A stretch of 47,010 nt of DNA from Faecalibacterium sp. CAG:1138 (GTDB lineage Bacteria > Bacillota > Clostridia > Christensenellales > CAG-917), in assembly GCA_000434675.1 (NCBI GenBank), contig HF988635.1, positions 101,266-148,275 of the forward strand, in the 5' to 3' direction. The notes below the pieces were generated by a model, which was not told where the DNA came from, ran no database searches, and saw only the letters and a program-made list of their open reading frames with translations. Shown piece by piece: positions 32,941 through 40,239 of the stretch. The position numbers were made by a program, and so were the translations under genes. Each line of letters opens with the position of its first letter. The stretch's first letter is position 1.

Positions 32941-32968
32941 AAAAAACGAGCCGAGAGGCTCGTTTTTT
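32941..32968. terminator. bidirectional terminator between cyclophilin and the membrane-protein pair
   Basis: AAAAAACGAGCC-N4-GGCTCGTTTTTT between convergent genes. Confidence 0.9.
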
Positions 32969-32984
32969 GTTGTTTTGTATGACG

Positions 32985-33746
32985 TTATTCGTCGGTTTCG
33001 GAATTTTTGATTTCGGGTTCGGCGGTCATTGCGACTGCGGCCTCGGCGGCTTCGGCTTTGCACTTTTTGTAGTAAAGCCTTCTGGCGTTAAGGTAGCAGA
33101 AGATGATGCCGACGAACAGCATAACGCTGGTGGAGGCGTTGTTGCCGAGCCCCAAAAAGATCATTGCAACGCAGATTGCTACGATGCCGACGAGCGGCAG
33201 AACCGCCATCTTCGGATATTTGACGAGATATTGCCCGCCGAGCGCGCCGAAAAGCGCAAACGCCACGATGCCGAACGCATCCGAAAGGAATACGGCTTTC
33301 GGAGAGCTCAAAAATTCGGTCAGGCCGGAAATGGCCAGAATGAACACGCCGATGCCGATGATGAGAGTGGTCACTATCGTGCTGACGGCGATGGCGATGA
33401 CGCCGATGACTTCGGCTTCTTCGGTGCCGGCTTTGGCACCGGTTCTGTTCACCGCGTTGACGGCGCAAGGAACTTTGAGGTTGGAAAGGTTGCCGGTTAT
33501 AAAGGAAAGATAGCAACCGTTCGCCCCGATCATCGGGCTGAAAACGACCACTTCGCCGATTGCTGTCGGAAGATAGATGAGGGCAAGAGGAATGAACACC
33601 TTGAAAAATGTTTTCCAGTCGGGCGCGCTGCCGACTATGATGCCCGTGAAGACAGGAATCATAACCATCATTATGAGAGCGGCGGCCGTCCAGATGCGAC
33701 CTATCCGATGATCTTTGTCAAGTATAGTCATATTTTTATCGTTCAT
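32985..33746 (-). CDS. multi-spanning membrane protein, partner of the DUF5058-like protein
   Basis: The 253-aa protein has about six to seven membrane helices, with a conserved-looking polar loop SPMIGANGCYLSFITGNLSNLKVPC (about 66-90) between helices 2 and 3, and a charged acidic tail of about 30 residues. I do not recognise a named family. It is 10 bases downstream of the DUF5058-like gene with its own GGAGG site, so the two probably form one complex, plausibly a transporter. The Gly-Ala-Asn-Gly loop could be part of a substrate path (inference). Confidence 0.7.
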   Translation of the reverse strand: MNDKNMTILDKDHRIGRIWTAAALIMMVMIPVFTGIIVGSAPDWKTFFKVFIPLALIYLPTAIGEVVVFSPMIGANGCYLSFITGNLSNLKVPCAVNAVNRTGAKAGTEEAEVIGVIAIAVSTIVTTLIIGIGVFILAISGLTEFLSSPKAVFLSDAFGIVAFALFGALGGQYLVKYPKMAVLPLVGIVAICVAMIFLGLGNNASTSVMLFVGIIFCYLNARRLYYKKCKAEAAEAAVAMTAEPEIKNSETDE

Positions 33747-33756
33747 CTTTGGCCTC

Positions 33757-34650
33757 CTATCTCAAAAGAGTAAATTGCAGTAGCTTCACGAGCTCGGACG
33801 ACGTTTCGGGATCCGCCGCGGCGTTTTTGTGCGTGAAGTAGCTTATGACAGCAACGATTGTCATTCCGACAATCATCGACAGGGCAAGGCTGAAGCTTTC
33901 CAGCCATTTCTGATTGCATTTTTTGACGAGCACGTCGCAGCCCCACATCGTCAGGCAGCTTACGACCACGGCGATGAGGTAGTAGTAGCTGGAAATTAAG
34001 GAGGCGGTTTGCTTTACGGACGCCATAAGGTTGCCGCCGTTTGCCTCGAGCGTCGCTTTGCTTGGGTTAAGAATGTTGGATACCGAAACCGCAAAGAAGG
34101 CGACGACCATGCCGACGAAAATGCTGGCGGTCATATATTCCTGCCATTTGCCGGAAGACGACTTTTTGCTGAGGGCGGACATTTTGCCGAAAATCTTTTT
34201 GAATGCGATAAGGCAGATGAGCGGGCCCCAGACTATACCGAAGGTCATTGCGCTTACGATGGTGACGAACTGCGTCGGAGTCATATTTTTGCTGAGCTCC
34301 GCGATGCCGCCTTCCGCCATACCTTCGGCCACCATGCTTGCGGCAAGCGTTTCGTATTGAAGCGCGCCGACGACGCTGAGACGGATTGCAGGAATAGGTA
34401 TCCCCAAAAAACCGACGAGCGTTACGAGACCTATAAAAATGCCGATGGCAGGCAGTATCGTGAAGCTTACGGACGACGTTATGGCCGTCTTGATTTTTTC
34501 TTTGTCAATGTTCAAAACTTTCGCTCTTTTCAAGGCGCGCACGAGATAGAACGCCGCTTGCCCCAAAACGAACACGGCAACGCCTACGTACAGAAGATAT
34601 AGCCATCCGCTGTTTACGTCGAGGCCTGCCGCAAGGTACGAAACCTTCAT
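33757..34650 (-). CDS. DUF5058-like integral membrane protein
   Basis: The 297-aa protein has about seven to eight membrane helices. The stretch AIRLSVVGALQYETLAASMV (about 94-113) and the following FGIVWGPLICLIAFKKIF resemble DUF5058 proteins as I remember them; this could not be checked. Start ATG 34650, spaced correctly behind GGAGGG; an in-frame TTG 15 bases earlier overlaps that ribosome site and is rejected. Function is unknown; pairing with a second polytopic protein suggests a two-subunit transporter (inference). Confidence 0.7.
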   Translation of the reverse strand: MKVSYLAAGLDVNSGWLYLLYVGVAVFVLGQAAFYLVRALKRAKVLNIDKEKIKTAITSSVSFTILPAIGIFIGLVTLVGFLGIPIPAIRLSVVGALQYETLAASMVAEGMAEGGIAELSKNMTPTQFVTIVSAMTFGIVWGPLICLIAFKKIFGKMSALSKKSSSGKWQEYMTASIFVGMVVAFFAVSVSNILNPSKATLEANGGNLMASVKQTASLISSYYYLIAVVVSCLTMWGCDVLVKKCNQKWLESFSLALSMIVGMTIVAVISYFTHKNAAADPETSSELVKLLQFTLLR

Positions 34651-34679
34651 TTGTTGTCCCTCCAAACGTTAATAAATAT

Positions 34680-34709
34680 ATTCTAACACATAAGGGAGGC
34701 AAAGCACAA
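34680..34709 (-). promoter_or_regulatory. candidate promoter of the DUF5058-like pair
   Basis: On the minus strand TTGTGC (34709-34704), 18 bases, TAGAAT (34685-34680) with TG extended -10. It is divergent from, and about 20 bases from, the next promoter. Confidence 0.45.
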
Positions 34710-34730
34710 CCACATTTTTCGTCAAATATA

Positions 34731-34759
34731 TTGAAAATGCAAATAAATTATGTTATAAT
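34731..34759 (+). promoter_or_regulatory. promoter of the zinc-ribbon gene pair, placed for a leaderless transcript
   Basis: TTGAAA (34731-34736), 17 bases, TATAAT (34754-34759). The gene's ATG is at 34766, six bases after the -10, at the expected transcription start. No ribosome site is possible in that gap. Confidence 0.7.
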
Positions 34760-34765
34760 TTGGCT

Positions 34766-35713
34766 ATGGACGCAAAAAACTTCGGAAAAAACCTTGAAAA
34801 GGTCAGGAAGTTTCTTTTAAAGGGCGACGACGAGATCGACGAAAAGCTTTTTGAGGAACTCAAAAAAACCACCTCCGACGAAAACGAGGAGGGGGCTTTG
34901 AGGTGCATAGAGTGCAAAAAGCTTTATCCGGAGGAATTTGCCAGAGAGTTTCACGGCAAGTGCGCCGCATGCGCGGAAAAGGAGTTTTCGGAAAAGCTGA
35001 CGAAAATCGTCAAAAGCGCGTTCGCGGTGGCGATGGTGTTTTTGATCGTCGTGGCTGCAAACTATCTTTTGATAAGGCCGCTTTTAGGCGAAAAAATAGC
35101 GCCGTTTGCGGAGCATAAAATCTTCGGCAACCTGTTCAAAAATCAGTTTATATATTACGTTTTCGAGGCGTTTTCGATTATATACATAGTTACGTCGTAT
35201 TTTAAGGCGCGCGGCTCGAAAGAGGACCAGAGAGTGGTGGCGGCGACGGCGGTTATGCTGTCGGTGGGGCTGCTGCTGACGGCGTTGCTGTTTAAGGGCA
35301 AAGGGCTTATGATTGCCGACTTTGTACTGCTTTTTGTGCTGCTGGCGCTGGCGTTTGCGGTGGCGTGGAGGCAGAGGGCCGAGTGGGAAAAGGTGCGCGC
35401 TTTCAAATTCGCTTCCGTCGAGCTAAATGCCAAAATGCTGAAAACCGAAGTTAAAACGGACGTTTCGGAAGATAAAACCCGAAACGCGGCGATATTAAAA
35501 ATCAAAACGGACGCGGCCGCAACTGCGAAAGAGGCTTCAAAGGAGAGTAAAAAGCACTACGGCGAGCTTGTGCTTGCGGAGGGCTGTGCGGCGAGAGAAG
35601 ACAAGAAATTTATCTTTGACGACTACGCCGAATTTTCAAAGGGCTGCGACGAAGCGCTTTCGGATACCGAATATCCGAAGTTCGACGACGTGGCCGCAGG
35701 CGAGGCTATTTAG
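34766..35713 (+). CDS. zinc-ribbon membrane protein, paralogue A (unknown function)
   Basis: The 315-aa protein has a helical N-terminus (1-44), a zinc ribbon C47-x2-C50-x15-C66-x2-C69 (CIECKKLYP and GKCAACAE), then four predicted membrane helices (about 82-104, 128-146, 156-175, 179-200) and a charged cytoplasmic tail of ~115 residues rich in Lys/Ala/Asp. The next gene encodes a protein with the same ribbon and membrane layout. No known family recognised. I chose ATG 34766 over the TTG six bases earlier because the latter lies too close to the -10 box. Confidence 0.72.
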   Translation: MDAKNFGKNLEKVRKFLLKGDDEIDEKLFEELKKTTSDENEEGALRCIECKKLYPEEFAREFHGKCAACAEKEFSEKLTKIVKSAFAVAMVFLIVVAANYLLIRPLLGEKIAPFAEHKIFGNLFKNQFIYYVFEAFSIIYIVTSYFKARGSKEDQRVVAATAVMLSVGLLLTALLFKGKGLMIADFVLLFVLLALAFAVAWRQRAEWEKVRAFKFASVELNAKMLKTEVKTDVSEDKTRNAAILKIKTDAAATAKEASKESKKHYGELVLAEGCAAREDKKFIFDDYAEFSKGCDEALSDTEYPKFDDVAAGEAI

Positions 35714-35731
35714 CATTTTTGGGGGAGAAAA

Positions 35732-36646
35732 ATGGATAAGTGGAGTTTCGTGCCGTTCGGGAAAGACATCAGACGAGCGGTTGAAAGAAAACGCCGAAGA
35801 AAGGAACTGGATCAAACGCGTGAAATGATCGAAGAGGGTGCGCAGAACACTCTCGTCAAGCGGCGTTTGGAAAGAAGAGCCGAAATCGACGAGGAAACGG
35901 GCAAGGTAAAACCGCGTTATGTGCAGCTTCGCGAGGAGAGCGGCTACGACTACGCCGCAAAGTGCATCAGGTGCGGCGCGCTTATGCCGATAAATTATAC
36001 GCGCAGTTTTATGGGCAAGTGCGTGGACTGCGCAGAAAACAAGGAAAGGGCGGATATTCTGGAATTTCGGCAAACCATGATGAAAAGATTCGTCATCGCT
36101 TTGCTGGGCGGAGTTTTGCAGATGATAATCTGCGGATTTCTGGCAAGAGTCAAGGTGCCGTCGCTTTTTGGGTTTTTGCCGATGTACATAGAAAAATATC
36201 GCCCGCTTAAATCCGTGCTGTATTTGGTGTTCGTAGTGATGGATTTCACTCTGCTTGCCGACTTCGTGAAATCGAAAGCCTCGGCAGCGGTTGCGAAAAG
36301 ACTGAACAAAGAGGTCGTTTCGCTGGGATATTTGCTGCTTCTTATCCCCGGCGACGTGGACGAATATACCGTTATATTTTTGGGATTTACGCTCCTTATC
36401 GCGATTTTGCTAAGGGTAAGAAAGTATTACAAAGTAAAGGATTACCTGAAAAAATACCGAATGGACACCGTGGCGTTTCGGGGCAGAATACTCAGAGACG
36501 ACGAACAAAGAGCAAAAGAGGAGGCGGCCGGTGCGGTAACCGGAGAGAAGGCTCCCGAGGAAGGAAACGCGCCGGAGAGCGGCAATGCGCCGGAAAAAGG
36601 AAATTTGCCCGAACGTGGCGCAGCGGCAGAGGGGCAGGCGTCGTAA
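35732..36646 (+). CDS. zinc-ribbon membrane protein, paralogue B (unknown function)
   Basis: The 304-aa protein has a very basic helical N-terminus (Arg/Lys-rich, 13-50), the zinc ribbon C78-x2-C81-x15-C97-x2-C100 (CIRCGALMP and GKCVDCAE), about four membrane helices (about 112-132, 150-170, 192-206, 210-225), and a C-terminal tail with four imperfect copies of a Pro-Glu-x-Gly-Asn unit (about 272-298). It shares the pattern C-I-x-C-x2-L-x-P-x4-R-x-F-x-G-K-C-x2-C-A-E with the preceding gene, 18 bases upstream. Ribosome site GGGGGAG. Confidence 0.72.
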   Translation: MDKWSFVPFGKDIRRAVERKRRRKELDQTREMIEEGAQNTLVKRRLERRAEIDEETGKVKPRYVQLREESGYDYAAKCIRCGALMPINYTRSFMGKCVDCAENKERADILEFRQTMMKRFVIALLGGVLQMIICGFLARVKVPSLFGFLPMYIEKYRPLKSVLYLVFVVMDFTLLADFVKSKASAAVAKRLNKEVVSLGYLLLLIPGDVDEYTVIFLGFTLLIAILLRVRKYYKVKDYLKKYRMDTVAFRGRILRDDEQRAKEEAAGAVTGEKAPEEGNAPESGNAPEKGNLPERGAAAEGQAS

Positions 36647-36669
36647 AACAAGATTTTTGCTCTAATCGG

Positions 36670-36698
36670 TTGCCAAAAAAAATATATGGTGCTATACT
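36670..36698 (+). promoter_or_regulatory. promoter of mscL
   Basis: TTGCCA (36670-36675), 17 bases, TATACT (36693-36698), 30 bases before the ATG. Confidence 0.68.
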
Positions 36699-36728
36699 CT
36701 TTAAGAATCTAATATGCGAGGGACAAAA

Positions 36729-37328
36729 ATGAAAAAGTTTTTTGGCGAATTCAAAGCCTTTATCACCCGTGGCAACGTCCTTGACATGGCCGTGGGCGTC
36801 ATCGTCGGCTCCGCATTTACCGCAATAGTTACTGCGCTGTCCAACAACATCTTGAAACCTATCATCAACTGGATTCTGGCTCTGTGCCTCGGAACCGGTT
36901 CGCTGGAGGGAGTTTACACCTTCCTCAAAAAAGCATACGTCGTCGACGCAACCACCGGTATGACCACCGGCACCGTCGATCTGGCAAACTCCATTTATAT
37001 CGACTGGGGTACCTTCATCAACGCCGTCATCAACTTTTTGATCATTGCGTTCGTGGTGTTCTCGATGGTTAAGCTGATAAACAAATTCAAAGAGCTGACC
37101 GACTTCACCGAAAATATGAAAAAAATCGTCCAAAAGAAACTGGACGCAGACGAAGAACTTACTTCCGTAGAAAAAGAATGGCTGGAAAAATACTCAAAAA
37201 AACATCCGAATCTTGCTCCTAAAAAAGCGGAACCCGTGGTGGAAGAAGCTCCGGCTCCGGAGGAACCTCCGAAACCTACGACGGAAGAATTGCTTACCGA
37301 AATCGTAACGATTTTGAAAACCAAATAA
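36729..37328 (+). CDS. mscL: large-conductance mechanosensitive channel MscL
   Basis: The 199-aa pentameric safety valve opens on hypo-osmotic shock. It has the N-terminal amphipathic helix and first pore helix KAFITRGNVLDMAVGVIVGSAFTAIV, the periplasmic loop, TM2 (FINAVINFLIIAFVVFSMVK, about 98-118) and a terminal helix TEELLTEIVTIL. Between TM2 and that helix lies a longer than usual charged and Pro/Glu-rich linker (about 120-185), making it clearly longer than the common 130-150 aa. ATG 36729 is preferred over one 15 bases upstream, since the GAGGGA ribosome site lies between them. Confidence 0.94.
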   Translation: MKKFFGEFKAFITRGNVLDMAVGVIVGSAFTAIVTALSNNILKPIINWILALCLGTGSLEGVYTFLKKAYVVDATTGMTTGTVDLANSIYIDWGTFINAVINFLIIAFVVFSMVKLINKFKELTDFTENMKKIVQKKLDADEELTSVEKEWLEKYSKKHPNLAPKKAEPVVEEAPAPEEPPKPTTEELLTEIVTILKTK

Positions 37329-37339
37329 CGGTTATCCGG

Positions 37340-37372
37340 AAAGGCAGGGTGTTTTGGCCTTGCCTTTTTTTT
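37340..37372 (+). terminator. intrinsic terminator after mscL
   Basis: AAAGGCAGGG-N8-CCTTGCCTTT (one G-T pair) followed by T residues. Confidence 0.85.
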
Positions 37373-37418
37373 GACCGAAGCGGCGCTTTAAGATTGCAAA
37401 AAGGAACGATAAAAGTTT

Positions 37419-38597
37419 ATGTATGAGTTTATAAAGAAAAAATTTATCAGGGATTATAAAAACGTCGCCGACAAAAACGTCAGGCTTTCCTACGGGCTTA
37501 CCGCGGGCGTGTGCGGCATTTTGTCGAACCTTTTGCTGTGCGCGCTGAAGGCTGTTTTCGGCATAATATCCGGCAGCATTTCGATGGTTGCGGATGCGGT
37601 GAACAATTTGTCCGACGCGGGAAGCAGCGTGGTTACGGTGTTCGGGTTTAAGATGTCGGGGAAAAGCGCGGACGAAAAGCATCCGTTCGGCCACGCCAGA
37701 TACGAATATATCACGGCGCTCGTAGTCAGCTTTATGGTGCTTGCCATAGGCTTGGTGCTGGGATACAAGGCGGTTCTTAAAATCATAACCCCTGAAAAAG
37801 TGGACGCGGGAGCGGCTACGTTTGCGGTGCTGGGGCTTGCCGTGATTGCAAAAATATGGCAGGCGGGACTTTATAAAAATTTCGGAAAGAGCATTGATAG
37901 CGAGGCGCTTCTGGCCTCTGCCGCCGACAGCAGAAACGACGTTTTGTCCACGGTCGCAGTGCTTTTGGGGCTGGTGCTTGCAAAAATATGGCCGACGGTG
38001 CCGTTCGACGCGATATTCGGCCTTGCGGTGTCGGCGCTTATAGTGGCGTCGGGCGTAAAGCTGGTGAGAGAAACGGTGGATCCGCTTTTGGGCACTCTGC
38101 CGACGAAGGAGCTGGTGGAAAAAATCAAATCGAAGGTGCTTTCATACGACGGAATTCTGGGCGTGCACGATATGGTGATTCATAACTACGGCCCCGCAAA
38201 CGTTTACGTTACTCTGCACGCCGAGGTGGACGCAAAGGTGGACGTTACGGTGTCGCACGATCTGGTGGACGACATCGAGCGGGACTTTATGAAAGAGGAC
38301 GGCTATTTCGTGGTCATACATATGGACCCCGTGAGATGCGATGACGAGGAAGCGTTGGCGCTTAAGGAGAAAATTTCGTCGTATCTTAAGGACAACGTGA
38401 GGGGCGACGTTACCGTTCACGACTTCAGACTGGTGAGGGGAGTTACGCACACGAACGTGCTGTTCGACGTCGTTTTACCGTACGGGTTGGATATGACCGC
38501 AGGGGACGTAGTGAAGCTTCTGGAGGGCAGCCAAATAGGCGAAGAGGGGCACAACTATTATTATATCGTGAACGTGGACAAAAGCTACGTCAAATGA
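37419..38597 (+). CDS. cation diffusion facilitator (CDF) family metal transporter
   Basis: The 392-aa proton-coupled efflux protein for Zn, Mn, Fe or Co has six membrane helices in the first ~215 residues, the helix-2 metal site in VADAVNNLSDAGSS, the KHPFGHARYEYITAL loop, and the helix-5 site in SAADSRNDVLS. A cytoplasmic ZT-dimer-type domain (about 225-310) is followed by an extra ~80-residue domain resembling a second copy (DVTVHDFRLVRGVTHTNVLF). The metal cannot be set from sequence. Ribosome site is weak (AAGGAA). Confidence 0.92.
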   Translation: MYEFIKKKFIRDYKNVADKNVRLSYGLTAGVCGILSNLLLCALKAVFGIISGSISMVADAVNNLSDAGSSVVTVFGFKMSGKSADEKHPFGHARYEYITALVVSFMVLAIGLVLGYKAVLKIITPEKVDAGAATFAVLGLAVIAKIWQAGLYKNFGKSIDSEALLASAADSRNDVLSTVAVLLGLVLAKIWPTVPFDAIFGLAVSALIVASGVKLVRETVDPLLGTLPTKELVEKIKSKVLSYDGILGVHDMVIHNYGPANVYVTLHAEVDAKVDVTVSHDLVDDIERDFMKEDGYFVVIHMDPVRCDDEEALALKEKISSYLKDNVRGDVTVHDFRLVRGVTHTNVLFDVVLPYGLDMTAGDVVKLLEGSQIGEEGHNYYYIVNVDKSYVK

Positions 38598-38607
38598 TTT
38601 GAAAAAC

Positions 38608-38638
38608 AAAAAAGCACGGTTTAAGCCGTGCTTTTTTT
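38608..38638. terminator. bidirectional terminator between the CDF gene and the convergent unknown gene
   Basis: AAAAAAGCACGG-N6-CCGTGCTTTTTTT. Confidence 0.9.
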
Positions 38639-38650
38639 GCGTTTAAGCGG

Positions 38651-39874
38651 TTATTGTGCGGATTTGGAAGCTTTCAGAAGCACCTGTTCGATGTTGTCGA
38701 AGAACACGGTTGCCGCTTCGTCGGAAAAGCCTTTCTGCGGAAGCATGGTGAGGCTGAGCTCGCTGTTGAAAGCAAATTTGAAGTAGAATTCCTTGATGAA
38801 TTTGGAGGTGTCCAGATCCTTCGGCGGATTGATGAGCAGGGTGTTCATGTCTGCCTTCGGACCGCGCTGGAACACGAGAGTGAACTTAGGAAATTCCATG
38901 ACGCTTTCGCCGGCAAGATATTTGTTTTTGATGGCGTTGCCGTCGATGTCGTAGGCGGAAAGCGGTTTGCTGTCCTTGAGCATATCGGTTTTCTTTTGCT
39001 GCATGACGCCGATCTGATATGCGGTGTCGATGAGGTATTCGATGACTTTAGGAGGCAGGTTCCTGAGCTCCGAGAAGCTGAACCAGATAGGGCCGGCAGG
39101 GAAGTTGCTGTCTTCGAGCGCTTTGAACACTTCGTTCAGGCGAACCGCCATGTCAGGGAAGCATTTGATGGAAACTTTGTAGGAGCCGTCTTTGCCTTCG
39201 CGGATCATGAGGAAGGATTTCATGCCATATTTGAACGTCCAGTTTATCGCGCCGCGTTTTTTGATGGTTACGACGCCTTTTTTGGTCATAACGTATTCGC
39301 AGATTTCCTGTGAAGTCATGGTCTTCTGGGCGCGCGGAGTTTTGAGAATCTCCGAAAATTCGGTGTTGCCGAGCATGTTGGTCTGAATGATGTCGAGGTC
39401 GGTTGCGCCGAGCTTGTTAAGCACGCGGATACGTTCGCTGTAGCTTTCCACTTCGGTGTAGTGCTGGCCGTCGATTTCTTCGACCTTGGTGCTGTTGTAT
39501 TTGTCAAAGTTTATCGGAGTCAGGTCAACCTGTTCTTCGGGAGCCTTGTAGCTTTCAGGCAGCGGCACGAGAACGCCGGTGGAATCCTCTTCTTCTTTGC
39601 TTTCGTCGACTTTGACTTCGGTTTTTTCGGCGGTTTTTTCGGATTTTGCCGCTTTGGTCCCTCCGGACAAGCTGCCCGCTATGCCGAAAATCGCGGCAAG
39701 AACGAACGGAACGAGCGGAAGATATCCGACCACTGCTTCAGGCAGGCTTTTCAGCGCGTTTTGCAGGACGTCGGCAAGAAGGCTGTCAGGCATAATCCAT
39801 ACCACGCCCGCCGCGGTGAAGAGCAAAACCAAAAGACTGAAGAATGCGCCTTTTACGTTGCTTTGTTTTTTCAT
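38651..39874 (-). CDS. unrecognised membrane-anchored protein next to the pilus operon
   Basis: The 407-aa protein has two N-terminal membrane helices (about 11-30 and 50-70), an acidic linker (about 78-110) and a soluble domain of ~290 residues. The part around SFLMIREGKDGSYKVSIKCFPDM to EYLIDTAYQIGV (about 213-285) faintly recalls the MmcQ/YjbR fold, but I would not name it so. ATG 39874 follows GGGAGGA; an in-frame ATG 54 bases upstream lacks a ribosome site. It is divergent from pilC. Function is unknown. Confidence 0.65.
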   Translation of the reverse strand: MKKQSNVKGAFFSLLVLLFTAAGVVWIMPDSLLADVLQNALKSLPEAVVGYLPLVPFVLAAIFGIAGSLSGGTKAAKSEKTAEKTEVKVDESKEEEDSTGVLVPLPESYKAPEEQVDLTPINFDKYNSTKVEEIDGQHYTEVESYSERIRVLNKLGATDLDIIQTNMLGNTEFSEILKTPRAQKTMTSQEICEYVMTKKGVVTIKKRGAINWTFKYGMKSFLMIREGKDGSYKVSIKCFPDMAVRLNEVFKALEDSNFPAGPIWFSFSELRNLPPKVIEYLIDTAYQIGVMQQKKTDMLKDSKPLSAYDIDGNAIKNKYLAGESVMEFPKFTLVFQRGPKADMNTLLINPPKDLDTSKFIKEFYFKFAFNSELSLTMLPQKGFSDEAATVFFDNIEQVLLKASKSAQ

Positions 39875-39939
39875 TATCGTATCCTCCCAAGATTGAAAAC
39901 TGTCAAAACGGCCGATTTGGCCGTGCAAATTGTAGTTTC

Positions 39940-39968
39940 AGTATAAACTAAAATATTTTTCAAGTCAA
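39940..39968 (-). promoter_or_regulatory. promoter of the unrecognised membrane-anchored protein
   Basis: On the minus strand TTGACT (39968-39963), 17 bases, TATACT (39945-39940). The leader holds a perfect hairpin ACGGCC-N5-GGCCGT (39908-39924) followed by TTTT, which could be a weak attenuator. Confidence 0.7.
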
Positions 39969-40156
39969 GATTTTTCGAAAAATAATTTGCCCGCGTAACG
40001 GCCGATACGTTAAATTTGCCGCCAAAATGTGGCAAAACGGCGGGTTTTCGGAAAAAACTCCGGCCTTGCGAGTTGGACGGAGGTGTAAAAAACGGTTAAA
40101 TACCGACAAAAAACCCGACAAAAAAGGAAAAACGTCAAAAAAAAGGACAAGAACTA
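39969..40156. other. gene-free stretch between the divergent promoters
   Basis: Part of the 365-base gap 39875-40239. Apart from the two promoters and the leader hairpin, it is A-rich with scattered GC blocks. I see no ORF, tRNA, riboswitch core or clear repeat. Confidence 0.5.
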
Positions 40157-40185
40157 TTGCTAAGCGGTTTTGAAAATGGTATAAT
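40157..40185 (+). promoter_or_regulatory. promoter of the pilC-M-N-O operon
   Basis: TTGCTA (40157-40162), 17 bases, TATAAT (40180-40185) with TGG extended -10. The ribosome site AGAGGTG directly precedes the pilC ATG. Confidence 0.72.
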
Positions 40186-40239
40186 ATTAGCTGACTAAAT
40201 ATATATTGCGGGCGCATGCTCGCAGGTATGAGAGGTGCT

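Noticed and set aside
39875..40239. Cyclic di-GMP riboswitch ahead of the pilus operon
   Set aside because: Such switches often precede clostridial pilus genes, so I looked for the conserved GEMM core here and at 46215-46435; it is not present.
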